Assembly: GCF_029893105.1 (NCBI RefSeq)
Contig: NZ_JARXWG010000011.1
Coordinates: 1 to 64,000, forward strand
Source: Parabacteroides sp. PF5-9
GTDB lineage: Bacteria > Bacteroidota > Bacteroidia > Bacteroidales > Tannerellaceae
Reading direction: 5' to 3'
DNA length: 64,000 nt
Position numbers and translations under genes: made by a program. The notes below the pieces were generated by a model. That model was given only the letters and a program-made list of their open reading frames with translations. It was not told where the DNA came from and did no database searches. Shown here piece by piece: positions 1-7,536 of this stretch (position 1 is the stretch's first letter; every line of letters starts with the position of its first letter).

Positions 1-44
1 AAGTTTCGCTGTACATACGATGTTTCTTTTTTGACATAAATTAT

Positions 45-989
45 TTGTTATTTATGTGGCAAAAAAGTGTCAACCTTTTTCAGTGTAAGACAGTTAGTTG
101 CTATTCTTCAAAAGATCTATACTCATGGAAAAATGAAGGAGTAGCTCTATCGGTTGTGGATGATACTACTCATCTGTTGGCTCGTGGTTGTAAAATAGAA
201 AGACCGAAAGTTATATATAATCAAAAAACAAATAAGTTTGTAATGTGGTGGCATCATGATCTATTAGGCGATGGTCATAAAAATGCTTTAACAGGAGTGG
301 CTGTCAGCGACCATGTGAACGGCCCTTATATTTTACGATCTGTATTCAGACCAAATTCTTGGAATTGGCCTATAAATGTGAAATCATATCATAAAGAAGA
401 AATCCCTTCCACAACATTGGATTTTTATAGTGGCGGAGAATTACCGTCTCATCCCGACTCATTAAACCTCTTAGGCAGAGATTATGAGAAAGGACAGATG
501 TCTCGTGATATGACCTTGTTTGTGGATGATGACGGCACTGCTTACCATATTTATTCTTCTGAAGAAAACAGTACTTTACATATATCTCAATTAACGGATG
601 ACTATCTTACATATTCAGGTAAATACAGCCGTTTTTTTATAGGGCGTTTTATGGAGGCTCCAGCTATGTTCAAAAAGAATGATAAATATTACCTCATTAT
701 GTCTGGTTGTACAGGTTGGTTACCTAATTCAGGACGTTCAGCTGTAGCTTCTTCTATTTGGGGTCCTTGGGTAGAATTAGGAAATCCTTTTGTCGGGGAT
801 AATGCTGGAATATCTTTCGATTCACAAGGTACATTCGTTTTACCCTCACCTTCCCGTAAAGATGAATTTATTTATATAGGAGACCGATGGACTCCTGAGC
901 AAGCTGATAACGCCACATATATATGGCTACCCATTCGTTTTGAAGGAATAAAACCTGTTATTGAATGGAAAGATAGATGGAGATATTAA
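45..989 (+). CDS. GH43-like glycoside hydrolase, 5' incomplete
   Basis: The protein resembles family 43 glycosidases, five-bladed beta-propeller enzymes that cut arabinose, xylose or galactose linkages in plant polysaccharides. Visible family blocks are the CYSSKDLYSWKNEG blade near residue 20, RPKVIYN, the SRDMTLFVDDDG block (a likely pKa-modulating Asp) and GRFMEAPAMFKK, where the Glu is the likely general acid. The N-terminal blade that should carry the catalytic base Asp is absent. The frame is open to the window edge but the first 14 or so residues look unlike GH43, and the available starts are TTG at 45 or ATG at 54. Either the gene begins upstream in another frame or the 5' end has been replaced by a rearrangement. 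I read it as a truncated host gene; the fold assignment is fairly sure, the substrate is not. Confidence 0.7.
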   Translation: MLFMWQKSVNLFQCKTVSCYSSKDLYSWKNEGVALSVVDDTTHLLARGCKIERPKVIYNQKTNKFVMWWHHDLLGDGHKNALTGVAVSDHVNGPYILRSVFRPNSWNWPINVKSYHKEEIPSTTLDFYSGGELPSHPDSLNLLGRDYEKGQMSRDMTLFVDDDGTAYHIYSSEENSTLHISQLTDDYLTYSGKYSRFFIGRFMEAPAMFKKNDKYYLIMSGCTGWLPNSGRSAVASSIWGPWVELGNPFVGDNAGISFDSQGTFVLPSPSRKDEFIYIGDRWTPEQADNATYIWLPIRFEGIKPVIEWKDRWRY

Positions 990-1327
990 TTTATTATTTT
1001 CACTTTTTTGATTCTTTTTTTCTTACCAAAAGCGCTCTCTGCCGATAGAATAGGGTTAGCATAGCTTTGATCTGGTCTGCCGATATACTTCTCTGGCCTT
1101 ATCTGTAAAATGTTTATTGAACAAGACTTGTATCTGCTGTGGAATTCGTTTTAATGCCACTTGGTTCAGGCAGAAATATAAGGAGTTTAAGAAAGGCATC
1201 GGGATAAACATTCCCGACAGACAGGAACGACAGAGAAAAAGTTTTAAACGCTAAATATCATTTGAATTTCAGATATTTATTATATTAGTGATTGATGATG
1301 AAAATAACCCTTTATATCTTAAAAAAA
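990..1327. other. gene-poor flank with possible gene remnant
   Basis: There is no convincing gene here. One stop-to-stop frame on the plus strand, ending with TAA at about 1253, encodes a short peptide with a CxCCG-type cysteine cluster followed by the basic tail RQKYKEFKKG; it has no ATG and may be the 3' remnant of a zinc-ribbon protein. The rest holds nothing I recognise. Confidence 0.3.
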
Positions 1328-1378
1328 GGTTCAAACCTAGTTAAATTGTCTTAAAGACAATTTAACTAGGTTTGAACC
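1328..1378. repeat. 51-bp perfect palindrome
   Basis: Arms 1328-1352 and 1354-1378 are perfect 25-base reverse complements with a single A at 1353 between them. The outer arm is GGTTCAAACCTAG. It lies 58 bases before the ATG of the small CxxC protein. With a one-base centre it would extrude as a cruciform or very tight hairpin; it could be a terminator (A-rich on the left, no T-run on the right), a protein-binding palindrome or a small transposon footprint. Confidence 0.85.
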
Positions 1379-1435
1379 AAAAAAATAAACAATAAAGGGA
1401 TATATTTGAATACAATAATAAAGGAACCTGAAAGT

Positions 1436-1660
1436 ATGTCACATTTTTACGGCATTGAAGTAACCCGGAATTACAAGTTCGGATTCACCTGCGAATCGTG
1501 CGGCAGAGTCGTGGAGAAAGAAGCCAGCGTCTCCACTAAAATCGGCTCGGAATATTCCAAAGCCACCACATGGGTATATGTAACGGAAGAACAGGAGCGT
1601 GCAATGGTGGAACGGGGGAAAGCGAATTTGACCGCATCTGGAAAATCCAGTTCAGATTGA
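1436..1660 (+). CDS. small CxxC protein, 3' end replaced
   Basis: A 74-aa frame opens at ATG 1436 behind AAGGAA; a TTG at 1406 is in frame but less likely. It reads MSHFYGIEV, then FTCESCGR, one CxxC pair that suggests half of a zinc ribbon, then a polar segment ending in GKANLTASGKSSSD. The second metal-binding pair expected for a ribbon is missing. The last dozen codons run into the IS21-like terminal repeats that start at about 1624, so the natural C-terminus was probably cut off by that insertion. I do not recognise the family. Confidence 0.45.
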   Translation: MSHFYGIEVTRNYKFGFTCESCGRVVEKEASVSTKIGSEYSKATTWVYVTEEQERAMVERGKANLTASGKSSSD

Positions 1661-1735
1661 CCCCTGAAACCAAACGAATTTGACCCCTTGCTCCAAAATA
1701 AGATTGACCCTTATATCCAAAATAAAAATGACCCC
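1624..1735. mobile_element. IS21-like terminus (remnant)
   Basis: Five copies of a TTGACCC-like unit follow one another: about 1627 (TTGACCG), 1657 (TTGACCCC), 1679 (TTGACCCC), 1704 (TTGACCC) and 1728 (ATGACCCC), spaced 22-30 bases with AAAAT or CAAA between. Multiple terminal repeats of this kind are characteristic of IS21-family ends, where the transposase binds. No istA or istB frame is present nearby, so this is an orphan end left by deletion or by the arrival of the ICE. Confidence 0.6.
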
Positions 1736-1865
1736 ATTGAAATGTATGTCAACATAGACTTTTACGTAATTCCATAATACAGATTACAGGGAAGGAAAGA
1801 GAGGTACATGAACCTTTTCCCCGGATATGCGTATAAGTCAATGCTTTAACTTTCCCAAACTTATT

Positions 1866-1919
1866 ATCGGTAACGAAATAGGCACAAATTTAATAACCCC
1901 TATTTGTCCACCTTTGACC
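1866..1919. other. ICE left-end arm-type sites
   Basis: The block ATCGGTAACGAAATAGGCAC at 1866 recurs near the other end of the element at 46575 with three mismatches over 26 bases, in direct orientation. Right after it, 1902-1919 is an inverted copy, with changes in the spacer, of 46532-46549. Such paired and inverted motifs inside both ends are what integrase arm-binding sites look like. Confidence 0.5.
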
Positions 1920-2004
1920 TATGCACTTCTGCATATATCTTGGGTTCAAAGATACATATAATTTTCATGTTTACAAAATATTTAGCCTTCAATGTATTAG
2001 CCTT

Positions 2005-2050
2005 AGTGCAAGGTGCAAGCTTATCTATATAGATACTTGCACCTTGCACT
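2005..2050. repeat. 46-bp interrupted palindrome
   Basis: Arms 2005-2019 (AGTGCAAGGTGCAAG) and 2036-2050 are perfect reverse complements, and the centre TATCTATATAGATA is itself palindromic. Folded, this gives 22 base pairs with only a two-base bulge. It has no T-run and does not follow a gene. It sits between the ICE end and the first ars promoter. Confidence 0.8.
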
Positions 2051-2073
2051 GGACAATGATAGCGGGATTATTT

Positions 2074-2106
2074 TACCGCCTTTTCTAATAAAAGCGGTAG
2101 TTTTTT
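2074..2106 (+). terminator. intrinsic terminator-like hairpin
   Basis: TACCGC (2074-2079) pairs with GCGGTA (2094-2099) and TTTT with AAAA inside it, followed by six T residues at 2101-2106. It would stop transcription coming from the chromosome or the ICE end before it reaches arsR. Confidence 0.55.
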
Positions 2107-2193
2107 CCAAACTTGTAATGATGACCCAGCATAGGTAATATTCCAAAGCCTTTGATTTTGTGAATAAAGACAGTATTACTTTAGGCTTATCTC

Positions 2194-2236
2194 ATTTAAT
2201 GTAACCACCATTAACTTAATGGTGGTTACATTAAAT
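2194..2236. repeat. 43-bp perfect palindrome
   Basis: Arms 2194-2214 and 2216-2236 are perfect 21-base reverse complements with a single C between. The inner half-site is AACCACCATTAA. It lies about 45 bases upstream of the -33 element of the first ars promoter. Structure and one-base centre match the palindrome at 1328-1378, though the sequence differs. Confidence 0.85.
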
Positions 2237-2278
2237 TATTCATGCGGATTTCATCTTGCACTAAATTTCTGAATAATG

Positions 2279-2314
2279 TTTGGTGGTTTGAAAAATAGTT
2301 CGTATGTTTGCGAA
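2279..2314 (+). promoter_or_regulatory. ars promoter with ArsR operator
   Basis: A TTTG at 2279-2282, 20 bases, then TATGTTTG at 2303-2310 match the Bacteroides -33/-7 promoter. The -7 element is embedded in the dyad TTCGTATGTTTGCGAA (2299-2314), a variant of the ATCGTAnnnnTACGAT operator repeated through the ars region. A bound repressor would cover the -7 element directly. Confidence 0.7.
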
Positions 2315-2330
2315 CAATAAAACAAAGAAG

Positions 2331-2669
2331 ATGGAAAAAGCAAAAAAGGGATATACAGTTGAACAGGAGCAAATGGCACGTTTTGCCAAAGCACTTTCCC
2401 ATCCAGTCCGAATTGCCATATTACAATTATTGGCAAGTCAGACTTGTTGTTATCATGGAGATATGTCGGAAATTTTGCCTGTGGCAAAAAGTACGCTGTC
2501 TCAACACTTGAAAGAACTGAAAGATGCAGGTTTGATACAGGGCGAAATTACATTGCCTTCTGTTAAGTATTGTATTAATAAGAAAAACTGGTCTTTAGCG
2601 AAAAAGTTATTTGAAGCTTTATTGACCGAAGTAGAAGTTGCAGACAGTTGTTGTGATACTCAAAATTAG
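2331..2669 (+). CDS. arsR: ArsR-family repressor 1
   Basis: This 112-aa winged-helix repressor belongs to the ArsR/SmtB family, which leaves DNA when arsenite binds cysteine thiols. The block AKALSHPVRIAILQLL is the family N-terminal helix; the recognition helix is in VAKSTLSQHLKEL (about residues 51-63). Candidate arsenite ligands are Cys39-Cys40, Cys81 and a C-terminal Cys pair in DSCCDTQN. I chose ATG 2331 rather than 2304 because the latter lies only a few bases from the predicted transcription start in the operator. It heads the first operon and probably regulates itself and the genes after it. Confidence 0.85.
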   Translation: MEKAKKGYTVEQEQMARFAKALSHPVRIAILQLLASQTCCYHGDMSEILPVAKSTLSQHLKELKDAGLIQGEITLPSVKYCINKKNWSLAKKLFEALLTEVEVADSCCDTQN

Positions 2670-2688
2670 TGTTTTTTTATGTTGTATA

Positions 2689-2730
2689 TTCGTACATCTA
2701 CGAAATACGCACTATTCGCAAATGTACGAT
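2689..2730 (+). promoter_or_regulatory. tandem ArsR operators
   Basis: TTCGTACATCTACGAA (2689-2704) is a dyad, and TTCGCAAATGTACGAT (2715-2730) is the same operator read from the other strand. They stand between arsR and the acetyltransferase, so the rest of the operon may have its own repressed start in addition to read-through. Confidence 0.6.
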
Positions 2731-2750
2731 TGTAATAAATTAGAAATAGG

Positions 2751-3266
2751 ATGCTGATTAGAAAAGTGAAATTAGAAGATTCCCGTAGGATTTGTGAGAT
2801 TTACAACTACTACGTTGAGAATACGGCTGTAACGTTTGAAACAACCCCTGTGCCTGAAACTGAAATGAAAGAAAGAATCAATGAAATTATTGATTCCGGC
2901 TTTCCTTATTATGTAGGTGAAATTGAAGGCAAAGTAGTGGGCTATTACTACATCCATAAATGGAACGGCAGATGTGCTTACTCTTCTACGAAAGAAGTTA
3001 CCATCTATTTAGATAAAGACTATACAGGGAAAGGGCTGGGTTCTACGCTGTACGAACATTTATTCCAAAACATAGATAGGGAAAACCTTCATGTGTTAAT
3101 TGCCGGAATCTGCATCCCAAATGAAGGAAGCGTGAAGTTACATGAGAAATTTGGTTTTAAGCAATCTTCTCACATGAAAGAAATCGGATGGAAGTTTGAC
3201 AAATGGCGGGATGTCGGACATTGGCTGCTTATTTTCAATAATAAAAAATCAGAAGGCAATGAGTAA
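2751..3266 (+). CDS. arsN1: ArsN1-like GNAT acetyltransferase
   Basis: A 171-aa GNAT-fold acetyltransferase of the phosphinothricin-acetyltransferase-like type. The order [20 protein letters not shown], then TFETTPVP, the acetyl-CoA loop region [14 protein letters not shown] (about residues 84-97) and HEKFGFKQ is that of PAT/ArsN1 proteins. ArsN1 enzymes acetylate the amino group of arsinothricin, an organoarsenical antibiotic; placement in an ars operon makes that more likely here than herbicide detoxification. Its stop overlaps the acr3 start by eight bases, suggesting translational coupling. The substrate is inferred from context. Confidence 0.7.
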   Translation: MLIRKVKLEDSRRICEIYNYYVENTAVTFETTPVPETEMKERINEIIDSGFPYYVGEIEGKVVGYYYIHKWNGRCAYSSTKEVTIYLDKDYTGKGLGSTLYEHLFQNIDRENLHVLIAGICIPNEGSVKLHEKFGFKQSSHMKEIGWKFDKWRDVGHWLLIFNNKKSEGNE

Positions 3267-4293
3267 GAAAAAAATGAGTTTCTTAGATAAGAATCTCACT
3301 CTTTGGATATTCTTGGCAATGGCTATCGGAGTTGGACTGGGTTACTTTTTCCCATCGTTCAGCACTACGATAGATTCATTATCCAGTGGAACTACAAACA
3401 TCCCTTTAGCCATCGGTTTAATCTTAATGATGTATCCGCCATTGGCAAAAGTCGATTATAAACAATTACCGAAGGTTTTCAAGGACGTAAAAATATTATC
3501 AGTCTCGTTAATCCTGAATTGGATTATCGGGCCGATATTAATGTTTTTACTTGCCATCATCTTCTTACATGATTACCCGGAATATATGGTAGGTGTAATC
3601 CTTATCGGATTAGCACGGTGTATAGCGATGGTTCTTGTGTGGAATGACTTGGCGGAAGGAAATACGGAATACGGTGCTGGTTTAGTAGCCCTGAACAGTA
3701 TCTTTCAGGTATTCTTTTACAGTTTCTACGCTTGGTTATTTATTACTAAGCTTCCTCCCCTCTTCGGGTTTGAAGGGGCTATCGTTGATATTTCTATCGG
3801 TACGATTGCCGAAACAGTTGCCATCTACTTAGGTATTCCTTTCCTAATGGGTATATTGAGCCGACTTATATTAGTGAAATTGAAAGGCGAACAATGGTAT
3901 AAGGAAAAGTTTATCCCGAAAATATCCCCGATAACCTTAATCGCACTGTTATTTACAATCATTCTTATGTTCAGCCTGAAAGGTGAACTGATTGTACAAA
4001 TACCAATGGATGTAGTTCGTATAGCTATACCGTTACTTATCTACTTTGTCGTAATGTTCCTGCTTAGTTTCTTCGCAGGTAAGTGGATGGGTGCTTCTTA
4101 CGATAAAAATGCTTCCATCGCTTTCACTGCTACCGGAAATAACTTTGAACTGGCTATCGCAGTAGCAATCGGCGTATTTGGATTACATAGCGGACAAGCC
4201 TTTGCCGGAGTAGTCGGGCCGTTGGTTGAAGTCCCGGTATTAATCCTGTTGGTAAACTTAGCATTTTGGCTTCGGAAGAAATATTATAAATAA
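3259..4293 (+). CDS. acr3: Acr3 arsenite efflux permease
   Basis: A 344-aa inner-membrane carrier of the ACR3/BART family that exports arsenite using the proton gradient. About ten hydrophobic segments are visible. The block [16 protein letters not shown] holds the conserved cysteine (about residue 121), and [10 protein letters not shown] and [17 protein letters not shown] are further Acr3 signatures. I start at ATG 3259 ([12 protein letters not shown]), which overlaps the acetyltransferase stop; an in-frame upstream start at 3196 would overlap far more. Length fits the family. It is the main inorganic arsenite exporter of the cluster. Confidence 0.92.
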   Translation: MSKKKMSFLDKNLTLWIFLAMAIGVGLGYFFPSFSTTIDSLSSGTTNIPLAIGLILMMYPPLAKVDYKQLPKVFKDVKILSVSLILNWIIGPILMFLLAIIFLHDYPEYMVGVILIGLARCIAMVLVWNDLAEGNTEYGAGLVALNSIFQVFFYSFYAWLFITKLPPLFGFEGAIVDISIGTIAETVAIYLGIPFLMGILSRLILVKLKGEQWYKEKFIPKISPITLIALLFTIILMFSLKGELIVQIPMDVVRIAIPLLIYFVVMFLLSFFAGKWMGASYDKNASIAFTATGNNFELAIAVAIGVFGLHSGQAFAGVVGPLVEVPVLILLVNLAFWLRKKYYK

Positions 4294-4324
4294 ACATAGT
4301 ACAAACCAATAAAAAGACAATCAA

Positions 4325-4753
4325 ATGAAAAAGAGTATTTTAATCGTATTTTTCGCCACTTTGTTAGTTGCCTGCGGTGGTAATACACAAAAGAACAACG
4401 GACAAACTACTGGAACAGAAGCTAAAGAACAAGTAACGGATGCTTCTACTGTGAACGTTTACTATTTCCACGGCAAACAACGTTGTAAAACCTGCATTGC
4501 AGTGGGTGATGTGACAGAAAAGACCATAAAAGAACTTTATGCGGACAATCCCAGTGTAAAATTCATTGAAGTAAAAACCGATGAAGAGCAAAATGCTTCA
4601 CTTGTAGAAAAATACGAAGTAACATGGAATGCCCTCATTGTTTCTAAAGGGGACAATTCCATAGATATTACCGACAAAGCATTTGCCAACGCTTTGAATA
4701 GTCCTGAAAACCTTACCGACCTTATCAAAACCGAAGTCGATAAAAGGTTATGA
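4325..4753 (+). CDS. ArsF-like thioredoxin-fold lipoprotein
   Basis: A 142-aa exported lipoprotein: hydrophobic signal, lipobox LLVAC with Cys17, a polar Gly/Thr/Gln-rich spacer, then a thioredoxin-like domain. A CKTC motif (Cys54, Cys57) follows YYFHGKQR. Proteins of this type next to ArsG-like permeases are called ArsF-family (nitrophenyl nitroreductase subunit) in Bacteroidetes ars operons. The stop overlaps the next start (ATGATGG), so the two are co-translated. A role as the periplasmic redox partner of the following DsbD-like protein, perhaps reducing nitro- or pentavalent arsenicals, is inferred. Confidence 0.7.
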   Translation: MKKSILIVFFATLLVACGGNTQKNNGQTTGTEAKEQVTDASTVNVYYFHGKQRCKTCIAVGDVTEKTIKELYADNPSVKFIEVKTDEEQNASLVEKYEVTWNALIVSKGDNSIDITDKAFANALNSPENLTDLIKTEVDKRL

Positions 4754-5451
4754 TGGAGTTTTTACAAAACCTTGTCGATGGGTCTAACTTTCCATTATTG
4801 ACAGCATTTCTCTTGGGAATAATGACCGCAATCAGCCCTTGCCCGTTGGCAACCAATATTACTGCTACGGCTTACTTGAGTAAAGATATAGGCGATAAAC
4901 GTAGGGTAATGTTCAATGGTGTATTCTATACGCTTGGTAGAATGTTTACCTACACGGTACTCGGATTGATTTTCTATTTCGGAGCAAGCCAGTTTCAGGT
5001 AGCCAAATTACTGCAAAACGTAGGTGGGATGTGGCTGGGAATAGCATTGGTTATTATCGGAATATTTATGTTGGACATTATCAAAATAAAGCTTCCGGGA
5101 ATGAATAAGCTAACTTCAAAGATAGAAAACAAAGAAGGAAAGAAAACCTACCTCGATGCGTTCTTACTGGGATTACTTTTTGCGCTTGCTTTCTGCCCTT
5201 ATAGCGGGGTTTTGTATTTCGGCGGATTAATCCCGATGACGATTGCCAGCCCATCAGGATTACTGCTTCCACCTGTATTTGCTATTGCAACGGGATTACC
5301 CGTTATCATCATCGCATGGCTTTTGGCATATAGCGTGAGTAACGTGGGGAAATTCTATAACAAAATGAGTGTTTTTCAAAAATGGTTCAAATGGATTGTG
5401 GCAGCGATATTTATTGTTGTCGGAATCTATTATATAATAACAGGAATTTAA
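4750..5451 (+). CDS. ArsG-like DsbD/CcdA-family membrane protein
   Basis: A 233-aa protein with about six membrane segments and the LysE/CcdA-DsbD architecture. Its two membrane cysteines lie in AISPCPLATN and in AFCPYSGVLYFGG, positions that in CcdA relay electrons across the membrane. Bacteroidetes proteins of this kind are named ArsG-family aromatic arsenical efflux permeases. Sandwiched between a CxxC lipoprotein and a cytoplasmic CxxC thioredoxin, it could equally pass reductant from cytoplasm to periplasm. The start overlaps the upstream stop. Family placement is good; whether it moves substrate or electrons is open. Confidence 0.72.
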   Translation: MMEFLQNLVDGSNFPLLTAFLLGIMTAISPCPLATNITATAYLSKDIGDKRRVMFNGVFYTLGRMFTYTVLGLIFYFGASQFQVAKLLQNVGGMWLGIALVIIGIFMLDIIKIKLPGMNKLTSKIENKEGKKTYLDAFLLGLLFALAFCPYSGVLYFGGLIPMTIASPSGLLLPPVFAIATGLPVIIIAWLLAYSVSNVGKFYNKMSVFQKWFKWIVAAIFIVVGIYYIITGI

Positions 5452-5462
5452 TAATTACAAAT

Positions 5463-5696
5463 ATGGAAATCATTGTATTAGGTACAGGTTGTGCCAAATG
5501 TAAAACAACCTACGAAACAGTAAAGAAAGTAATTGAAGATAACGGATTAGATATAAAATTGTCCAAACAGGAAGATATTATGGAAATCATGAAATATAAT
5601 GTAATGACCTTGCCGGGCATAGTTGTGGACGGTGAAGTAAAAATCAAAGGTCACGTTCCTTCCGAAAGCGAAATCCGCCAACTGTTGGGAGTATAA
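5463..5696 (+). CDS. small thioredoxin-like disulfide protein
   Basis: A 77-aa cytoplasmic thioredoxin/glutaredoxin-fold protein, MEIIVLGTG followed by CAKC (Cys10, Cys13) and the cis-Pro segment MTLPGIVVDGEV. This is the compact TM0996/MTH895-type fold, usually about 75-80 aa. I start at ATG 5463; an in-frame longer reading would overlap the permease by 70 bases. In context it is the likely electron donor to the ArsG-like protein or to the arsenate reductase downstream. Confidence 0.82.
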   Translation: MEIIVLGTGCAKCKTTYETVKKVIEDNGLDIKLSKQEDIMEIMKYNVMTLPGIVVDGEVKIKGHVPSESEIRQLLGV

Positions 5697-5707
5697 TAAA
5701 GCTACAC

Positions 5708-7051
5708 ATGGAAACTAAAAAAGAGTTGAAAATCCTTCTTTGGATGGTTGTCATTTTCGCCGGAGTATTTTTCCTACCCTTAGGCAGTGAACGGTTTATG
5801 ACAGCGATTGATGCAACACTCGACTTGTCGAAGTGGTACGCACAAGAACACGTTGTCATGTGTCTTCTACCTGCCTTTTTCATTGCAGGTGTGATAGCCG
5901 TTTTTATCAGTCAGGGGGCAGTTTTGAAATATTTCGGAGCAAATGCTAAGAAATGGCTGTCCTATACGGTTGCCGCTGTTTCTGGTGCTATTTTGGCGGT
6001 ATGTTCCTGTACTATATTACCCTTGTTTACAAGCATCTATAAACGTGGAGCAGGATTAGGACCAGCCATTGCGTTCCTGTATTCAGGACCTGCAATTAGC
6101 ATTTTATCCATTATTCTCACATGGCGTATTCTTGGGGTGGAAATGGGTGTTGCCCGCATGATTGGGGCAATTACATTTTCAGTTGTTATCGGACTGATTA
6201 TGTCTTTTATCTATCGAAAAGAAGAAAAAGCCAAAAAAGAAGAACAAATGAATATTGTTCCTCCACCTGCTAAACGTCCTATGTCGCAAACTATGCTCCA
6301 TTTCTTTACACTGGTATTTATTCTTGTCTTTGCGAATTGGGGTGCGCCTGCAGCCGATGATACTTCAAGTATATGGTTCTACATATTTACTTATAAATGG
6401 CATATAACAGGTGCGCTTTCTCTTATACTCGCTTATTCCCTCGTAACTATATTGAAAATTAAATGGCAATGGGTGCTGACAGGTGTTTTGGCGACAGGAT
6501 TATCTGCGTTTCTGGCTTACCAATTCATACCAAACCCGAAGTTAGTCCCGCTTGTTCCGATGATTGTTGGTATTGCTGCTCTATCTCTCGTTACTCTCTT
6601 TGATAAACGGGATGATGAAAACCGGGAATGGACACTTTCGGCGTGGGGATTTGCCAAACAAATAATGCCCTTGCTCGCTATCGGTGTGGTTACGGCAGGT
6701 TTCCTGCTCGGTTCTACACACGACAATACAGCCATTCCGGGTGTTATACCGAACGAATGGATTGAGTGGGCGGTAGGTGGGAACTCCTTGCTATCGAACT
6801 TCTTTGCCAGTTTTACAGGGGCATTTATGTATTTTGCAACGCTGACCGAAGTGCCTATTATTCAAGGCTTACTCGCTTCCGGAATGGGAAAAGGCCCTGC
6901 ATTGGCTTTGCTACTGGCAGGCCCTTCACTTTCCCTGCCTAATATGCTTGTTATTCGTGGTGTGATGGGTACGCAAAAGACGGTTGTATATGTAACACTG
7001 GTCATTATCATGGCAACTATCTCCGGTCTTGTTTATGGAACATTTTTTTAA
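5708..7051 (+). CDS. ArsP/DUF318-type permease (447 aa)
   Basis: A polytopic membrane protein of the permease family that includes ArsP. The signature CSCTILPLFTSIYKRGAG, with the paired cysteines, lies at about residues 99-116, and the second half repeats the fold with ALLLAGPSLSLPNMLVIRGVMG. Several hydrophobic segments surround a charged loop RKEEKAKKEEQ. It is longer than the 300-aa ArsP homologue at 10986 and closer to the large Bacteroidetes DUF318 permeases, some of which are annotated as Cu/Zn or organoarsenical exporters. Twelve bases separate it from the thioredoxin and twelve from arsC. Export of trivalent organoarsenicals is the likeliest role. Confidence 0.75.
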   Translation: METKKELKILLWMVVIFAGVFFLPLGSERFMTAIDATLDLSKWYAQEHVVMCLLPAFFIAGVIAVFISQGAVLKYFGANAKKWLSYTVAAVSGAILAVCSCTILPLFTSIYKRGAGLGPAIAFLYSGPAISILSIILTWRILGVEMGVARMIGAITFSVVIGLIMSFIYRKEEKAKKEEQMNIVPPPAKRPMSQTMLHFFTLVFILVFANWGAPAADDTSSIWFYIFTYKWHITGALSLILAYSLVTILKIKWQWVLTGVLATGLSAFLAYQFIPNPKLVPLVPMIVGIAALSLVTLFDKRDDENREWTLSAWGFAKQIMPLLAIGVVTAGFLLGSTHDNTAIPGVIPNEWIEWAVGGNSLLSNFFASFTGAFMYFATLTEVPIIQGLLASGMGKGPALALLLAGPSLSLPNMLVIRGVMGTQKTVVYVTLVIIMATISGLVYGTFF

Positions 7052-7063
7052 GAATACAATGCA

Positions 7064-7522
7064 ATGAAAATATTGATTCTATGTACAGGAAATAGCTGTC
7101 GCAGCCAAATGGCTCATGGCTTTCTGCAATCGTTTGACGAAGAAATCGAAGTCTTTTCAGCAGGTACAAAACCTGCTGATGAAGTAAATCCGATGGCTAT
7201 TGAAGTAATGGCAGAAGTAGGAATTGACATTAGCAATCACAAACCGCATAATGTGAATGAATATATTGGTCAGGTATGGGATTATGTAATAACCGTTTGT
7301 GATGAAGCCAATGAAACCTGCCCTGTATTTACAGGCGAAGTGACACAACGTCTGCACTTCGGATTTAGTGACCCATCAAGAGCAAAAGGTACACCGGAAT
7401 TTATCAAAGACCCGTTTTATCGGACAAGGTTTGAGATAAAGAATAAGTTTTCCGAATTTTACATTACACAGATATTAAAGAAAGAAATGCCCAAATGTGC
7501 CTGTTCCGGCGAATGGGAATAA
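7064..7522 (+). CDS. arsC: thioredoxin-type arsenate reductase ArsC
   Basis: A 152-aa low-molecular-weight phosphatase-fold reductase that turns arsenate into arsenite. The CX5R loop is CTGNSCR (Cys7 to Arg13); the resolving pair is Cys79 and Cys86, with the same seven-residue spacing as Cys82/Cys89 of the Staphylococcus enzyme. FSDPS near residue 105 carries the acid Asp. A C-terminal CACSGE adds two further cysteines. The product is the substrate of Acr3 and ArsM. It lies 12 bases after the permease and 14 before arsM, clearly in the operon. Confidence 0.93.
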   Translation: MKILILCTGNSCRSQMAHGFLQSFDEEIEVFSAGTKPADEVNPMAIEVMAEVGIDISNHKPHNVNEYIGQVWDYVITVCDEANETCPVFTGEVTQRLHFGFSDPSRAKGTPEFIKDPFYRTRFEIKNKFSEFYITQILKKEMPKCACSGEWE

Positions 7523-7536
7523 AACAGCAATAAGTT

